Origin: Ancylobacter sp. SL191
GTDB taxonomy: Bacteria; Pseudomonadota; Alphaproteobacteria; Rhizobiales; Xanthobacteraceae
Length of the DNA stretch: 64,000 bases
Direction: 5' to 3'
NCBI RefSeq assembly: GCF_026625645.1
Contig: NZ_CP113056.1
Location: 868,001 to 932,000 of the forward strand
Shown here: piece by piece, positions 45,627-54,606 of the stretch
How the letters are laid out: each line of letters opens with the position of its first letter
Numbering within the stretch: the first letter of the stretch is position 1
The notes under the pieces: model-generated
What the model was told of the DNA's origin: nothing
Database searches by the model: none
What the model saw: only the letters and a program-made list of their open reading frames with translations
Position numbers and translations under genes: made by a program

Positions 45627-47240
45627 ATGGGTCACGGTTCCGTTCATGAGAGCGTGCGCGCGGGCGCCGGCATGGTGGCAAGCCCGCATCATCTGGCCAC
45701 CGAGGCCGGCCGCGCGGTGCTGGAAGAGGGCGGCAACGCCATCGAGGCCGCGCTCGCTGCCGCCGCCGCCATCGCGGTGGTCTACCCGCATATGAACCAT
45801 CTCGGCGGCGACGGCTTCTGGCTGATCCGCGACGCCAAGGGCCGCGTCGCCTATATCGAGGCGGCCGGCCCGGCGGGGGCGAAGGCGACCCCGGCCTTCT
45901 ACCGCGAGCGCGGCTATGACGAGCTGCCGACGCGCGGGGCGCTGGCCGCCCTCACCGTGCCCGGCCAGGTCGGCGGCTGGAAGCTCGCCGGCGAGATCGC
46001 CACCGCGCTGGGCGGCAAGATGCCGGTGCGCCGCCTGCTGGAAGCCGCCATCGCCCATGCCCGCGCCGGCGCGCCGGTCTCCGCCTCGCAGCACCGGCAC
46101 ACCGCGCAGAAAAAGGCCGAGCTCGCTCCCGTGCCGGGCTTTGCCGCCACCTTCCTCGATGAGAAGGGCGAGGCGCCCGCCATCGGCGCCCTGCTGCGCC
46201 AGACGCGCCTCGCCGACACGCTGGAGCAGCTCGGCCGGGCGGGGCTCGGCGATTTCTACCGCGGCGACGTCGCCCGCGAGCTGGCGGCCGATCTCGACCA
46301 CGCCGGCAGCCCGGTGACGCGCGCGGATCTCGATGGCTATGAGGCGGTGCGCCGCCCGCCGCTCACCGTCACCCTGCCCACGCTGCGGCTCTGGGGCTCG
46401 CCGCCGCCGACGCAGGGGCTGGCGACGCTGATGATCCTCGCTTTGTTCGCCAAGCTCGGCGTGACCGAGCCGGAGAGCTTCGCCCATATCCACGGGCTGA
46501 TCGAGGCGACCAAGCGCGCCTTCCTCATCCGCGACCGCGTGGTGACGGATTTCAACCGGGTGAAGGAGGAGCCGGCGGAGTTCCTCACCACTCTCGCTCT
46601 GGAGCGCGAGGTCGCCGCCATCGACATGGGCCGCGCTCTGCCCTGGCCGCACAAGGCGGCGCCCGGCGACACGATCTGGCTCGGCGCCGCCGACCGGCAC
46701 GGCACGCTCGTCTCCTACATCCAGTCGATCTACTGGGAGTTCGGCTCCGGCCTCGTTCTGCCGGGCACCGGCGTGCTCATGCAGAATCGCGGCACCAGCT
46801 TCTCGCTCGACCCCAAGGCGTTGAACCCGCTGGAGCCGGGCCGGCGCCCCTTCCACACGCTCAACCCCGGCATGGCCGAGCTGGCCGATGGCCGGCTCGT
46901 CGCCTTTGGCTGCATGGGTGGGGAAGGCCAGCCGCAGACCAATGCGGCGGTGATGAGCCGCTACGCCCTCCACGGCGTGCCGCTCGGCGACGCGGTGGCC
47001 CGCCCGCGCTGGCTGCTCGGGCGTACCTGGGGTTCGCCCTCCACCACGCTGAAGCTCGAAGATGGCTTCGACGGCGCCCTCGCCGAACGGCTGGAACGTG
47101 CCGGCCACGAGGTGGAGATGCTCGGCGCCGCCGAGGTCGACAGCTTTGGCCATGCCGGCGCCGTGGTCATCCACCCGACCAAGGGCGGCGTAGAGGGCAC
47201 GCATGACCCGCGCGCCGATGGCGGCGCGGCGGGGATATAG
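45627..47240 (+). CDS. Gamma-glutamyltransferase family protein
   Basis: This 537-residue N-terminal nucleophile hydrolase would cleave gamma-glutamyl bonds, as in glutathione. The catalytic Thr of the self-cleavage site is expected in GDTIWLGAADRHG, in the place of the usual TTH. The large-subunit start VASPHHLATEAGRAVLEEGGNAIEAA is typical. It has no clear signal peptide, so it may be cytoplasmic. The Thr-Ile pair instead of Thr-Thr makes the exact activity less sure. Confidence 0.86.
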   Translation: MGHGSVHESVRAGAGMVASPHHLATEAGRAVLEEGGNAIEAALAAAAAIAVVYPHMNHLGGDGFWLIRDAKGRVAYIEAAGPAGAKATPAFYRERGYDELPTRGALAALTVPGQVGGWKLAGEIATALGGKMPVRRLLEAAIAHARAGAPVSASQHRHTAQKKAELAPVPGFAATFLDEKGEAPAIGALLRQTRLADTLEQLGRAGLGDFYRGDVARELAADLDHAGSPVTRADLDGYEAVRRPPLTVTLPTLRLWGSPPPTQGLATLMILALFAKLGVTEPESFAHIHGLIEATKRAFLIRDRVVTDFNRVKEEPAEFLTTLALEREVAAIDMGRALPWPHKAAPGDTIWLGAADRHGTLVSYIQSIYWEFGSGLVLPGTGVLMQNRGTSFSLDPKALNPLEPGRRPFHTLNPGMAELADGRLVAFGCMGGEGQPQTNAAVMSRYALHGVPLGDAVARPRWLLGRTWGSPSTTLKLEDGFDGALAERLERAGHEVEMLGAAEVDSFGHAGAVVIHPTKGGVEGTHDPRADGGAAGI

Positions 47241-47484
47241 GGGCCTCACGGCCCGGCGGACGCGCAACCGGTTCGCCGGGGCGAGGGTCGCACGGGCCGC
47301 GACGGGATCAGCCTACCGTCCCTGGTCCGACACCCGCCAGAATGGCCCGCCAAGTGCGGCGTTGCCGCCACAGGGGGGCGGGGAATCCGGCGCATAACGC
47401 CACCGTGAAGCCCGGATTAGGAGCAAAGCAACGGGCCGGGAGTATAGGGGAGACCTGCTGTCCCATTCCCGGTTGCGTTCCCCC

Positions 47485-48162
47485 ATGCTCATCGATCGTC
47501 GTCTGTTTCTGCTTGCCGCCCCTGTCGCCCTCGCCGGCTGCACCACGACGGGAAGCCCGCGTGTCAGCCAGATGCTGCCGCCCGCGCTCGACCCGCAATA
47601 TGTGCGGATGTACGGGGCGGTCACCGACGAGCCGTTCCCGATCCCGGCGGTCGACATCAGCCAGATCGACCCGCGCTTCCTGCGCCAGGAAGTGGCCTAC
47701 AGCTCGCCCTACCAGCCAGGCACGATTGTGGTCGATCCCAATGAGCGCTTCGCCTATCTCGTCATGGCCAATGGCCGGGCGCTGCGCTACGGCGTCGGTG
47801 TCGGCCGGCAGGAAGGCTTCAATTTCCGCGGCGAGGGCATTATCGCCCGCAAGGCCGAATGGCCGCGCTGGACGCCCACCCCCGACATGATCGCCCGCGA
47901 GCCGGAGCGCTACGGCCCCTATGCCGGCGGCCTGGCGGGCGGACCGGACAACCCGCTGGGGCCGCGCGCGCTCTATCTCTACAAGAACGGGCGCGACACC
48001 TATTACCGCCTGCACGGCACGACCGAGCCGCTGACCATCGGCACCATGGTGTCCTCCGGCTGCATCCGCTTCATCAACCAGGACATCATCGACCTGTACC
48101 GCCGCGTGCCCACCGGCTCGCGCGTGGTGGTACTGCCGGCGACCGGCGGGGCGATGAGCTGA
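47485..48162 (+). CDS. L,D-transpeptidase (YkuD) lipoprotein
   Basis: This 225-residue lipoprotein has a signal peptide with lipobox LAGC (Cys19). The YkuD domain has His177 in YYRLHGTTEP and the catalytic Cys193 in VSSGCIRF. It would form 3,3 cross-links in peptidoglycan or attach proteins to it. The enzyme is anchored in a membrane facing the periplasm. Confidence 0.92.
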   Translation: MLIDRRLFLLAAPVALAGCTTTGSPRVSQMLPPALDPQYVRMYGAVTDEPFPIPAVDISQIDPRFLRQEVAYSSPYQPGTIVVDPNERFAYLVMANGRALRYGVGVGRQEGFNFRGEGIIARKAEWPRWTPTPDMIAREPERYGPYAGGLAGGPDNPLGPRALYLYKNGRDTYYRLHGTTEPLTIGTMVSSGCIRFINQDIIDLYRRVPTGSRVVVLPATGGAMS

Positions 48163-48182
48163 GGGACAAGCGCCGGCATACA

Positions 48183-48390
48183 CGTCATCCCGGACGGCCG
48201 CAGGCCGATCCGGGATCGTGCCCGGTCAAAGACGTGGATCCCCGGGTCAAGCTCGGGGATGACAGCAAGCAACGGCATGGCGCCATACAGCGCGGGGAGC
48301 GATCCCGGCTCTCGCTTCGCTCGGCCGGGATGACGGCGGCGATAGGCGAGAACGTCATCCCGGACGGCCGAAGGCCGATCCGGGATCGTG
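48183..48390. repeat. REP-like element cluster, CATCCCGG family
   Basis: Two inverted pairs occur in about 210 bp. CGTCATCCCGGACGGCC is near both ends, with GGCCGATCCGGGATCGTG after each, and a GTGGATCCCCGGGTCAAG core between them. This is the same family as the 217-bp array. Confidence 0.8.
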
Positions 48391-48406
48391 CGCCGCAGAG
48401 GCGTGC

Positions 48407-48913
48407 CTACCCCAGCCGCAGCTCAAACGGCTCGTTCTCCATCGCCTCCCGGCCGCGACCGATGGCGGCGATGGCAGCGCTCATGCGGCCCTGCCTTCCG
48501 AGCGCGGCGTCGGCGAGCGACACCAGCAGCGCGTTCGGCGTGGCGATGGGCGAGGCGGCGCGCAGTTCGCGGGCGATCTCCACCTCGTCGCGCTCGGGCG
48601 CCAGCGCGCAGGCGGCGATATAGGCCGAGGCGGTCGAGCGGCTGACACCGAGATAGCAATGCACCACCAGCGGCGCGCGGCGCGGCCAGCGGCGGGCGAA
48701 GCCGAGAATGGCGTCGACATGCGCCTCGGAGGGGTGGATCAGCCCCTCCTGGGGGGCGAGGATGTCGTTGAAGCCGATGAAAAGATGATTGTCGGCCAGC
48801 ACGCGCGCCGGAAGGGCGACGGGCGTGGCGACATTGATGACGCTCAGCACATGCTCGGCGCCGGTGCGCTCGACGGTCTCACTGAGGCGCGAGAGCGGGC
48901 AGACATGAATCAT
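48407..48913 (-). CDS. Tyrosine/dual-specificity phosphatase-like protein
   Basis: This 168-residue protein has the phosphatase signature VHCYLGVSRSTAS, with nucleophile Cys86 and Arg92 in the Cys-x5-Arg loop. The short length and lack of other domains suggest a cytoplasmic protein tyrosine phosphatase; the substrate is unknown. Its ATG overlaps the stop of the HD gene upstream by 4 bp (ATGA). Confidence 0.85.
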   Translation of the reverse strand: MIHVCPLSRLSETVERTGAEHVLSVINVATPVALPARVLADNHLFIGFNDILAPQEGLIHPSEAHVDAILGFARRWPRRAPLVVHCYLGVSRSTASAYIAACALAPERDEVEIARELRAASPIATPNALLVSLADAALGRQGRMSAAIAAIGRGREAMENEPFELRLG

Positions 48914-49602
48914 AGCGGGCTCCGAAGGTCAGGCGCGGCGAGGGTGGGCGGACAGGCGCCGGCCTCGCCCTCCAGCTCATGGAAGCGGGCGAGGAAGCGC
49001 GCGCTCGCCTCGCCGGCGCTCCAGGGGGTGAGATAATCCCTCTCCGTCGCCGGGTCGAGCGGGCAGGGCGCGCCGAAGAAGCTGCGCGCTTCGCTCACCG
49101 CGAAGCCGGCGAGGCGGGTGGCTTCGAGAAAGGCGCTGGCGCGGTCGGCATCCTTCACCCGCTTGACCAGCGCCGCCGGCCAGCGCGCGGGCAGGCCGAA
49201 GCGCAGGCTGACGGCGGCGAGCAGGCGCGCCTCCACTTCCTTGTAGTCGCCGCCCAGCACCGCCTTGAACGGGCTGATCATGTCGCCGACCACATATTCC
49301 GGCGCGTCGTGCAAAAGCGTCGCGAGCCGCCAGCGCGGGGCGAGGCTCACCCCGCGCGCGCTGGCCTGCCGGCGGGCGATCAGCTCGACCAGCACGGAAT
49401 GCTGCGCCACGGAGAAGATGTGCGCGCCCGAGGTCTGCCCGTTCCAGCGGGCGACGCGGGCAAGGCCATGGGCGATGTCGGCGATCTCGATGTCGAGCGG
49501 CGAGGGATCGAGCAGATCGAGCCGGCGGCCGGACAGCATGCGCTGCCAGACGCGGGGGGGCTTTGAGCGCGGTGGTTTGGCGGGTGTACCGGGGGACGTC
49601 AT
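48910..49602 (-). CDS. HD-domain hydrolase, YfbR-like
   Basis: This 230-residue metal-dependent phosphohydrolase has HD motif residues His61 and His68 (AHIFSVAQHS), His98-Asp99 (LLHDAPEYVVGD) and a later Asp in RVKDADRAS. YfbR-type members hydrolyse 5'-deoxynucleotides. The ATG at 49602 follows GAGGGGCATTG. It overlaps the phosphatase gene downstream. Confidence 0.86.
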   Translation of the reverse strand: MTSPGTPAKPPRSKPPRVWQRMLSGRRLDLLDPSPLDIEIADIAHGLARVARWNGQTSGAHIFSVAQHSVLVELIARRQASARGVSLAPRWRLATLLHDAPEYVVGDMISPFKAVLGGDYKEVEARLLAAVSLRFGLPARWPAALVKRVKDADRASAFLEATRLAGFAVSEARSFFGAPCPLDPATERDYLTPWSAGEASARFLARFHELEGEAGACPPTLAAPDLRSPL

Positions 49603-49611
49603 CAATGCCCC

Positions 49612-50196
49612 TCAGGACCGCGCGCCATGGCGGTGGCAGGTCACCGTGTGGTCATCGACCATGCCGACCGCCTGCATGAAGGCGTAGACGATGGTCGGCC
49701 CGACGAAATTGAAGCCGCGCGCTTTCAGCTCCTTCGACATCGCCTGCGCCACCGGCGAGGTCACGAGCGGCGGGTCGTCCGGCTGGCGCGCATTGTCGAG
49801 GACGGGGCCGTTAATGCCCCAGAGCAGGGCGGAAAAACCCGGCCCGCGTTCCTGAATGTCCAGCCAGACCTGCGCCGAGCGGATGGTGGAGACGATCTTG
49901 GAGCGGTTGCGCACGATGCCGGCATCCTGCATCAGCGCCTCGACCTTGTCGGGTCCGTAGCCGGCTATAATCTCGGGATTGAACCCGTCAAACGCCGCGC
50001 GGAACCCCTCGCGCTTGCGCAGAATGGTGATCCAGGCGAGGCCGGCCTGGAAGCCGTCGAGGATCAGCTTCTCGAACAAAGCGCGGTCGTCATATTCCGG
50101 CACGCCCCATTCGGTGTCGTGATAGGCCATGTAGAGCGGATCGGTGCCGCACCAGGCGCAGCGTGTCACGCCGTCGGGATGGTGATGCACCCTCAC
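49612..50196 (-). CDS. tag: DNA-3-methyladenine glycosylase I
   Basis: This 194-residue base-excision repair enzyme removes 3-methyladenine. Catalytic Glu29 sits in AYHDTEWGVP, and zinc ligands include Cys13, His near the start and the C-terminal HTVTCHRH. A GTG at 50196 overlaps the ygfZ stop as GTGA; a second GTG at 50190 is possible. With Ada it forms part of the alkylation defence, though not in one operon. Confidence 0.93.
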   Translation of the reverse strand: MRVHHHPDGVTRCAWCGTDPLYMAYHDTEWGVPEYDDRALFEKLILDGFQAGLAWITILRKREGFRAAFDGFNPEIIAGYGPDKVEALMQDAGIVRNRSKIVSTIRSAQVWLDIQERGPGFSALLWGINGPVLDNARQPDDPPLVTSPVAQAMSKELKARGFNFVGPTIVYAFMQAVGMVDDHTVTCHRHGARS

Positions 50197-51044
50197 GCCG
50201 CATCCTCCGTGCCGGGAATGGCGAAGCGCACCCAGCCCGGCCGCTCCGGCACCAGCGCGGCACCATCGGCCTCCACCACCTGCCCGGCGGCGCGGGCTTC
50301 CTCCAGCCGGTCGAGCCGGACAAGGGCGAGCGCGCGCCCCTCGACCCCGGAGCCGAGCCGGCCGATGGTCTTGCCCCCGGCGAGGATCGGCGTGCCCTCG
50401 GCGGGGGGTGCGCCACACAAGGCGACGGGGATGATGCGGGTGCGCGCCGTGCCGCGATGCTGCATGCGGCTGACGATCTCCTGCCCGACATAGCAGCCCT
50501 TGTCGAAGTCGATGCCGCCGAGCTGGTCCATGTCCGCCTCATGCGGAAAGGCGTCGCCATAGAGGAAATCGCGCCCGCCCTCCGGCACGCCGAGGCCGAT
50601 GCGGTGGGCCTGCCAGTTTTCCTCCGGCACCATCTGGATCTGCGCCGCCTCGGCGGCCGGCAACAGGAAGCGCCGGCCGAGCGCGGGCAGGCGCGGATCG
50701 TCATAGGCGAGCGCGTCGACCAGCGGCGTCGCCCCGCCCCACGCCACCGCGACGGCCAAATCGTCCAGCGCGCCGATCTCCACCTTGGCGCGCAGCCGGT
50801 AGAGCTGGAGCCGCTTCAGCAGGTCCGGCAGAACCGCGCGGGGCACGTCGAGCCGGAAACCACCCTCGGTCGCCAGCACGATCATGTCGGCGACGATCTT
50901 GCCCTGCGGCGTCAACAGCGCCGCATAGCGCGCCGCGCCCGGCGCCTCGGGCGTGCGGGAGGTCAGCAGGTTGTCGAGGAAATGCGCGGCGTCGGCCCCG
51001 GCGATGCGGGCGACGGCGCGCTCCTTCAAGATGGCGATCGGCAT
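50193..51044 (-). CDS. ygfZ: YgfZ/GcvT-like folate-binding protein
   Basis: This 283-residue tetrahydrofolate-binding protein helps assemble or repair Fe-S clusters. The family signature KGCYVGQEIVSRMQHRG with its conserved Cys is present at about residues 182-198. It precedes tag on the same strand. The ATG is at 51044. Confidence 0.92.
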   Translation of the reverse strand: MPIAILKERAVARIAGADAAHFLDNLLTSRTPEAPGAARYAALLTPQGKIVADMIVLATEGGFRLDVPRAVLPDLLKRLQLYRLRAKVEIGALDDLAVAVAWGGATPLVDALAYDDPRLPALGRRFLLPAAEAAQIQMVPEENWQAHRIGLGVPEGGRDFLYGDAFPHEADMDQLGGIDFDKGCYVGQEIVSRMQHRGTARTRIIPVALCGAPPAEGTPILAGGKTIGRLGSGVEGRALALVRLDRLEEARAAGQVVEADGAALVPERPGWVRFAIPGTEDAA

Positions 51045-51271
51045 GGCGGGCGTTCCGGTGGCGGCTCACGCGAGGGGTCGCCTCGACAGGTAAGCCCTGT
51101 GCCGCCCGCGGGCAAGCGAAAAGGAACAAAGGACGAACAATCCGGCGCCGTGCGTCGGCGCAACGAGCGTGCCCGCCAAGCTTGCCCACGGCTTGCCACC
51201 TGGCGCTGTCGCACCATTTCAACACGGGCGTCCTAGGCTGGGCGCAGCAACGGCATTCGAGGAGGAACACC

Positions 51272-51688
51272 ATGTCCGGCACCGTCCTGTTCACCGGCAC
51301 CGCCACCGCCATTGGCGGGCGCAACGGCCACTCGCAGACCAGCGACGGCTCTGTCTCGGTCGATCTCGGCATGCCCAAGGGCGGCACGCTGGAAGCCGGC
51401 AAGACGACGCCCGAGCACCTCTTCGCCACCGGCTACGCCGCCTGCTTCGGCTCGGCGGTCGAGGCGGTCGGCCACCAGAAGAAGCTCGACGTGACCGGCG
51501 CCGCCGTCACCGTCGCGGTGTCGCTGGTGAAGGGCGATGACGGCTACAGCCTCGCCGCCAAGCTCTCGCTCAAGGCCCCCGCGCTCTCGCCCGAGGAGAC
51601 CCGCGAGGTGCTGGAAGCCGCGCACCAGATGTGCCCCTACTCCAAGGCCACGCGCGGCAACATCCCGGTGGAACTCAGCGTCGGCTGA
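51272..51688 (+). CDS. ohr: Ohr, organic hydroperoxide reductase
   Basis: This 138-residue OsmC-fold thiol peroxidase reduces organic hydroperoxides. The redox pair Cys58 (GYAACFGSA) and Cys121 (HQMCPYSK) is present. The ATG at 51272 follows GAGGAGGAACACC. No OhrR regulator gene is next to it. Confidence 0.95.
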   Translation: MSGTVLFTGTATAIGGRNGHSQTSDGSVSVDLGMPKGGTLEAGKTTPEHLFATGYAACFGSAVEAVGHQKKLDVTGAAVTVAVSLVKGDDGYSLAAKLSLKAPALSPEETREVLEAAHQMCPYSKATRGNIPVELSVG

Positions 51689-51736
51689 GGGGGCGACGCT
51701 CCCCGGCCCCGCGACGGCTGAGCCGATCGGCCTCCG

Positions 51737-51873
51737 GCCGTCCGGGATGACGCCACCCCTCCCTTGTACCGTCATCCCCGGGCTTGGCCCGGGGATCCAC
51801 GACTTGTCATCGGCGCACCCGGCGCAAGTCGTGGATGGCCGGGTCAAGCCCGGCCATGACGGCGGGCGGGGAG
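51737..51873. repeat. Solo copy of the 217-bp array core
   Basis: This 137-bp block shares GTCCGGGATGAC, CACCCCTCCCTT, the GTCATCCCCGGGCTTGGCCC core and AAGTCGTGGATGGCC with the units at 17.6 kb. It shows that the array unit is a dispersed element, not unique sequence. Confidence 0.85.
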
Positions 51874-52040
51874 GCGGCGCATCCCTTACCCAACGCGACC
51901 GCCCTTGCCCCGCCCCGCTCTTCATGGAACCGTCACACCAACATGCGAGAGGCGGGCGATGGAACGCGCCTTTCGATCTCCTCCCTGCCGGGCCCCCTTT
52001 CCGGGACGGCCCGCATCCACGGCACCGGCGAGCACCTGTC

Positions 52041-53183
52041 ATGGCTGAGACCGTCCTGACCCATGCCCGGCTCGTGCTGGAAGACCGGCTGGTCGACGGC
52101 ACGCTGGTGATCGCCGACGGCATGATCCGCGCCATCGACGACGGCCCCTCGCGCCTTCCCGGCGCGGTGGATTGCGGCGGCGACTATCTCGCGCCCGGCC
52201 TCATTGACCTGCACACCGACGCGCTGGAAGGCCATTTCGTGCCGCGCCCCAAGGTGTTCTGGCCGGATCAGCGCGCCGCGGCGCTGGCGCATGACGCGCA
52301 GATGGCCGGCTCCGGCGTCACCACCGTGTTCGACGCGATCTGCGCCGGTGGCTTCGACCAAGCCAAGGCCGACCGGCGCGCGCTTTATGAGGTGATGCTG
52401 GACGCCGTGGATGAGGGGACCGCGCGCGGCCTGTTCCGCGTCGATCACCGCATCCATCTGCGCTGCGAGCTGACCGATCACGGCCTGCCGGAACTGGTCG
52501 ACGCCGCGCTCGGGCGCCCGACGCTGGCGCTGGCCTCGCTGATGGACCACACGCCCGGCACGCGGCAATGGCGCAATGTCGAGCATCTCAAGGTCTATCT
52601 CTCCGGCATCGGCAAGGGCGGCGCCGATCTCGACCGCGAGGTGGCGGATCGGATCGAGCGGGCGCGCGGCGCGGTGGCCGGCAATTATGACCGCATGGTC
52701 GCGCTGTTTTCCGCCTCCGGCATCGTGCTCTCCAGCCATGACGACACCACCCCGGCCCATGTCGACGAGGCGCTGGCGGCGGGCTGCACCATCTCCGAAT
52801 TCCCGACCACGCTGGAAGCTGCCCGCGCGGCGCATGCGGGCGGTCTCGCCACCATTGGCGGGGCGCCGAATGTGGTGCGCGGCGGCTCGCATTCCGGCGG
52901 CGTGTCGATGCGCGACCTCGCCGCGGAAGGGCTGCTCGACGCGCTCGCCTCCGATTATGTGCCGGCGAGCCTGTTGCAGGCGGCGATGGCGCTGACCCGC
53001 ACGGTCGGCCTCACCGTTCCGGCGGCGCTCGCGCTGGTGACCGCCGCACCCGCCCGCCTCGCCCGGCTGGAGGATCGCGGCCGTCTGGCCCCTGGCCTGC
53101 GCGCCGATCTCGTGCGCTTCCGCATGGCCGAGGAGACGCCGGTGGTCGGCGAGGTGTTCAGCGCCGGGCGGCGGGTGTTCTGA
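52041..53183 (+). CDS. phnM: PhnM-like phosphonate pathway amidohydrolase
   Basis: This 380-residue TIM-barrel enzyme would hydrolyse the ribose-1-methylphosphonate 5-triphosphate intermediate of the C-P lyase pathway. Metal ligands are in GLIDLHTDALEGH near residue 55, MDHTPG, and SSHDDTTPAHVDEA. The ATG at 52041 gives the canonical start MAETVLTHARLVL. No phnGHIJ genes are seen nearby. Confidence 0.92.
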   Translation: MAETVLTHARLVLEDRLVDGTLVIADGMIRAIDDGPSRLPGAVDCGGDYLAPGLIDLHTDALEGHFVPRPKVFWPDQRAAALAHDAQMAGSGVTTVFDAICAGGFDQAKADRRALYEVMLDAVDEGTARGLFRVDHRIHLRCELTDHGLPELVDAALGRPTLALASLMDHTPGTRQWRNVEHLKVYLSGIGKGGADLDREVADRIERARGAVAGNYDRMVALFSASGIVLSSHDDTTPAHVDEALAAGCTISEFPTTLEAARAAHAGGLATIGGAPNVVRGGSHSGGVSMRDLAAEGLLDALASDYVPASLLQAAMALTRTVGLTVPAALALVTAAPARLARLEDRGRLAPGLRADLVRFRMAEETPVVGEVFSAGRRVF

Positions 53184-53188
53184 CGCGC

Positions 53189-53881
53189 ATGAGCACCGCC
53201 CGCTACGCCGTCTATTTCGCCCCGCCGGCGGCCTCGCCGCTCTGGCGCTTTGGCTCCGCCGTGATCGGCTATGACGCGGAGAGCGGGCAGGATGTGCCTG
53301 CCCCGCCGCTGCGCCGTTTTGAGGCCGCGCGCTGGCGCAACATCACCAGCGAGCCGCGTCGCTATGGCTTCCACGGCACGCTGAAGGCGCCGTTCCGCCT
53401 CGCGCAAGGCCGCACCGAAGACGAGCTTCGCGCGGCCTGCGCGCGCTTTGCGGGGGAGCGCACGCGCTTTGCCTGCGCCGGGGTGAGCGTTTCCGCCATC
53501 AGCCGCTTCATCGCGCTCAAGCTCGCCTCGAACTGCGCGGCGCTCGACCGGCTGGCCGCCGGCGCGGTTGCCGCCTTCGACGCGTTCCGCGCGCCGATGA
53601 ACGAGGCCGAGCGGGAAAAGCGGCTGCGTGCCCCGCTCACCCCGCGCCAGCGCGACCATCTGGATCGCTGGGGCTACCCCTATGTGCTCGAAGATTTCCG
53701 CTTCCACATGACCCTCACCGGCCCGCTGGAGGATGACGAGCGGGCGCTGGCGCTGGCCGAGCTGGAGGAGGTGTTCGCCGCCTCGGGGAGCGACGGGCCG
53801 CTGATCGTCCCGGAAATCGCGCTGTACCGGCAGGAGACCGGAGCCTTCCGCCTCATCGCCCGCTATCCGCTCGGGAGCTGA
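53189..53881 (+). CDS. DUF1045 phosphonate-operon protein
   Basis: This 230-residue protein has two HxTx motifs, FHGTLK (about residue 56) and FHMTLT (about residue 173), as in the 2H phosphoesterase fold. DUF1045 genes occur in phosphonate clusters, and the biochemical role is not settled. It starts 5 bp after phnM. Confidence 0.88.
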   Translation: MSTARYAVYFAPPAASPLWRFGSAVIGYDAESGQDVPAPPLRRFEAARWRNITSEPRRYGFHGTLKAPFRLAQGRTEDELRAACARFAGERTRFACAGVSVSAISRFIALKLASNCAALDRLAAGAVAAFDAFRAPMNEAEREKRLRAPLTPRQRDHLDRWGYPYVLEDFRFHMTLTGPLEDDERALALAELEEVFAASGSDGPLIVPEIALYRQETGAFRLIARYPLGS

Positions 53882-53884
53882 CCC

Positions 53885-54499
53885 ATGGCGAGCCTCGGCC
53901 TCACGCCGTCCATCGACCCCACCGCGGAAGTCACCCGCTCGACGCTCGGGCGCTACACCGAGGTCGGCCCGCGCACCAAGCTGCTGGAAGTGGCGCTCGG
54001 CGACTATTCCTATGTCGTGAACGATGCCGACATCGCCTATGCGCGCATCGGCAAGTTCACCTCCATCGCCGCCATGACCCGGATCAATCCGGGCAACCAC
54101 CCGATGGAGCGCGCGAGCCAGTCGCATTTCACCTACCGAGCCTCGGCCTATTTCGAGGACGCCGCCGACGAGCCGGAGTTCTTCGCCTGGCGCCGCGCGC
54201 AGGGCGTCACCATCGGCCATGATGTGTGGATCGGCCATGGCGCGATCATTCTGCCCGGCCGTAGCATTGGCGATGGCGCGGTGGTGGCGGCGGGCGCGGT
54301 GGTGACCAAGGATGTCGCGCCCTACACCATCGTTGCCGGCGTGCCGGCAAAGCCCGTGCGGGCGCGCTTTGCCCCCGCCATCGGCGCGCGACTTCAGGCG
54401 CTCGGCTGGTGGGACTGGGACCATGCCCGCCTGCGGGCGGCACTGGACGATTTCCGCGCGCTGCCGATCGAAGCGTTTCTGGACAAGCACGCCGGCTGA
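53885..54499 (+). CDS. Hexapeptide-repeat transferase, phosphonate-associated
   Basis: This 204-residue left-handed beta-helix protein has hexapeptide repeats ([32 protein letters not shown]) and the catalytic His region [12 protein letters not shown]. It belongs to the DapH/xenobiotic acetyltransferase-like group found with phn genes. It follows DUF1045 by 3 bp. Confidence 0.88.
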   Translation: MASLGLTPSIDPTAEVTRSTLGRYTEVGPRTKLLEVALGDYSYVVNDADIAYARIGKFTSIAAMTRINPGNHPMERASQSHFTYRASAYFEDAADEPEFFAWRRAQGVTIGHDVWIGHGAIILPGRSIGDGAVVAAGAVVTKDVAPYTIVAGVPAKPVRARFAPAIGARLQALGWWDWDHARLRAALDDFRALPIEAFLDKHAG

Positions 54500-54606
54500 G
54501 CCGCGCCCGCGCTGCGTCACCCCCCGCGACTTTTGCCGCCTTGCGCGGGGGCAAGCCGGCCTTTACCCCTGTCGCTTCCGAGGATCGACCGGCGGAGACG
54601 GGCACT

